From positions 19,867 to 83,866 of the forward strand of contig NZ_JARXWG010000020.1 in NCBI RefSeq assembly GCF_029893105.1: a DNA stretch of 64,000 nt, given 5' to 3'. Source of the DNA: Parabacteroides sp. PF5-9 (lineage in GTDB: Bacteria > Bacteroidota > Bacteroidia > Bacteroidales > Tannerellaceae). The position numbers and the translations under genes are program-made. The first letter of the stretch is position 1. The number at the start of each line of letters is the position of its first letter. Positions 62,272 to 64,000 of this stretch are shown piece after piece. The notes under the pieces were generated by a model, which saw only the letters and a program-made list of their open reading frames with translations, did not search any database and was not told where the DNA came from.

Positions 62272-63873
62272 ATGAAAGTTCGAAAAATACCACATACATA
62301 CACCATCATATCGGTCATCATATTGATCTGCGCCATACTCTCATGGATCATACCCGCCGGAGAATACGATCGTGAAACACGAATAGTCAATGGATCCGAA
62401 CGAACGGTGATTGTCGAGAACTCCTTTCATAACGTTGATCCTTCTCCACAAAGCTGGCAGGTCTTCGGTGTTTTACTGGACGGATTTGAAAAACAAGCCG
62501 GTATTATAGCATTCCTACTCATTATCGGGGGCGCCTTTCAAATCATGAACACCACCCGAGCCATCGACACAGGTATACTCTCTTTTCTCAATAACGCGCA
62601 AAAAATTGAGAAATATGGATTCTTCAGAAAAATCGGCGTAAACAACATCGTTATTTCGCTGATTATTATCCTATTCAGTCTCTTCGGTGCTGTTTTCGGA
62701 ATGAGCGAGGAGACACTGGCTTTTGTTATTATTATCGTACCGTTAGCCATCTCCATGGGGTACGACTCTATCACCGGATTATGTATGGTCTATGTGGCTG
62801 CGCATGTTGGTTTCTCCGGAGCGATTCTGAATCCTTTTACAATTGGGATCGCCCAAGGCTTATCCGACCTACCGCTTTTCTCCGGTTTCGGATATCGTCT
62901 GTTTTGCTGGATAGTCTTAACCACGATTCTGATCATTTTTGTGCTATTATACGCTTCTAAAATTAAAAAGAATCCGCAAGCCTCTCCAATGTACAACGCT
63001 GATGTATACTGGCGCCAGAAAGAGTCCGACGCTTCCGGTACAATGACAGCAACTCAAACCACCCGTTCGGCATGGATAAGCTATGGACTGCTGTTAATAT
63101 CCTTGATACTCTTTGCGGTATTTTACCCAACAACCGCTTTTTCTGTCGGCACAAATACAGTTTCATTTCCAGCCATTCCTCTTTTTACTGCTTTATACGC
63201 ATTGACAGGTTATTTAGGACTGCGCAAATCCAATCAACTATTTATACTGAATCTCCTCGGATATACGATCGTTTTCCTGATCATCGGCGTCATGGGATAT
63301 GGCTGGTACCTGACGGAAATTTCTGCCATCTTCCTGGCAATGGGCATCTTCTCGGGATTTGCCAATAATGAAAACGCAGACGCTATTATCGCTCAATTCC
63401 TCACCGGAGCGAAAGATATGCTCTCGGCCGCCATTGTCGTCGGATTAGCCGGAGGAATCATCCAGATCCTGCAAGATGGCCGTATCATTGATCCGATATT
63501 GCACAATCTGGCGACCCTTATGGACAGCGCTGGCAAAGTCGTATCACTGGGCATGATGTATATGATTCAAACAACCATCAATATCATTATCCCTTCCGGT
63601 TCGGCAAAAGCCGCCCTGACAATGCCTATTATGGCTCCTTTTTCCGATGTTATCGGTATCTCACGCCAAGCGACAGTGATGGCTTTTCAGTTTGGCGACG
63701 GATTTACCAACATGATCACCCCGACTTCCGGCGTATTGATGGGTGCATTGGGCATGGCACGCATCCCTTACGAAGTTTGGGTCAAATGGTTCTACAAGAT
63801 ACTGATTCTCTTCATTCTTATAGGAATGGTATTACTGATTCCTACAGTACTGATTCCTTTGGATGGGTTTTAA
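62272..63873 (+). CDS. YfcC/DcuC-family carrier
   Basis: A 533-residue membrane carrier with about twelve segments. It opens with PHTYTIISVIILICAILSWIIPAGEYDRE, quoted only in part here as SWIIPAGEYDRE, a hallmark of the YfcC/DcuC (anaerobic C4-dicarboxylate or basic amino acid antiporter) family, and has later blocks GAVFGMSEETLAFVIIIVPL and GLAGGIIQILQDGRIIDPIL. The role could be uptake or exchange of dicarboxylates or amino acids under anaerobic conditions. Substrate cannot be fixed from sequence alone. Confidence 0.9.
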   Translation: MKVRKIPHTYTIISVIILICAILSWIIPAGEYDRETRIVNGSERTVIVENSFHNVDPSPQSWQVFGVLLDGFEKQAGIIAFLLIIGGAFQIMNTTRAIDTGILSFLNNAQKIEKYGFFRKIGVNNIVISLIIILFSLFGAVFGMSEETLAFVIIIVPLAISMGYDSITGLCMVYVAAHVGFSGAILNPFTIGIAQGLSDLPLFSGFGYRLFCWIVLTTILIIFVLLYASKIKKNPQASPMYNADVYWRQKESDASGTMTATQTTRSAWISYGLLLISLILFAVFYPTTAFSVGTNTVSFPAIPLFTALYALTGYLGLRKSNQLFILNLLGYTIVFLIIGVMGYGWYLTEISAIFLAMGIFSGFANNENADAIIAQFLTGAKDMLSAAIVVGLAGGIIQILQDGRIIDPILHNLATLMDSAGKVVSLGMMYMIQTTINIIIPSGSAKAALTMPIMAPFSDVIGISRQATVMAFQFGDGFTNMITPTSGVLMGALGMARIPYEVWVKWFYKILILFILIGMVLLIPTVLIPLDGF

Positions 63874-63961
63874 TTGCAGACCAAATCTTCAAACCCTTCA
63901 ACCATTTGTCTTACACTGAAAAAGGTTGACACTTTTTTGCCACATAAATAACAAATAATTT

Positions 63962-64000
63962 ATGTCAAAAAAGAAACATCGTATGTACAGCGAAACTTTC
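63962..64000 (+). CDS. N-terminus of a possible IS3-type transposase OrfA (truncated by window edge)
   Basis: Only 13 residues are visible: MSKKKHRMYSETF. The pattern basic residues, then (Y/T)S(x)EF/TF, resembles the start of IS3-family OrfA proteins. The bases just upstream (63926-63942, TTGACACTTTTTTGCCA) could be an insertion-sequence end. The evidence is thin because the rest lies beyond the window. Confidence 0.35.
   Translation, partial: MSKKKHRMYSETF

Overview
The window reads as a chromosome segment of an anaerobic gut-type Bacteroidales bacterium, most likely Parabacteroides or a close relative (genus inferred, not proven). The evidence is the mix of gene families (ECF sigma/FecR pairs, DUF4831, DUF5106, PepSY-like pairs, C1B and C10 peptidases, a six-hairpin rhamnosidase set), the lipoprotein signals, the weak ribosome binding sites, and more than twenty copies of the Bacteroidetes -7 promoter box TAnnTTTG in front of genes. 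No rRNA or tRNA gene was seen.

Layout. 1-3.5 kb: an ECF sigma/FecR anti-sigma pair followed by an STN-carboxypeptidase-like protein, with the end of a paralogue of that protein upstream. 3.5-4.5 kb: AT-rich spacer. 4.5-6.8 kb: membrane-anchored endonuclease overlapping a nucleotide-sugar dehydrogenase. 7-7.6 kb: two unrelated non-coding repeat elements. 7.7-19 kb: a seven-gene L-rhamnose operon (rhaB, rhaA, rhaT, rhaD, three GH78-type rhamnosidases) read leftward. 19.3-29.8 kb: FKBP lipoprotein, GH140-type apiosidase, cation/proton antiporter, glgB-manA, a GH2 enzyme and a DUF1232 protein. 30.2-34.5 kb: two-component system, two PepSY-like exported proteins and an outer-membrane barrel. 34.5-38.4 kb: a decayed C10 peptidase next to an inhibitor-like lipoprotein, a GIN-domain protein, and a helicase/cold-shock/RRM operon. 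38.6-54.4 kb: mainly housekeeping genes (aldo/keto reductase, AraC regulator, C1 peptidase, proC, DUF4831, peptide transporter, metK, guaA, rsmE, nucleoside transporter, bifunctional nuclease, thioredoxin-like lipoprotein, M23 peptidase). 55-64 kb: a TRAP transporter with a GH127-type glycosidase, an AspT-type exchanger, a YfcC-type carrier, and perhaps the edge of an insertion sequence.

The sugar genes work together: exported rhamnosidases, apiosidase, GH2 and GH127 enzymes would release sugars from pectin-like glycans, RhaT/RhaA/RhaB/RhaD take rhamnose to DHAP and lactaldehyde, and the TRAP system would import an organic acid, possibly a uronate. No SusC/SusD pair is present, so glycan capture must be encoded elsewhere.

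The most unusual content is non-coding. Three intergenic arrays (near 19.2, 30.0 and 41.0 kb) each hold four 16-bp palindromes of the TTAGAGGTACGTCTAA type on an exact 22-bp period, with alternating TTAGA/TCTAA half-sites every 11 bp. A fourth (7.1 kb) keeps the 22-bp period with a diverged core. Each lies about 200-260 bp upstream of a leftward gene. Other notable items are an 18-bp near-palindrome shared by the GH2 and TRAP promoters, and a SAM-II riboswitch candidate ahead of metK.
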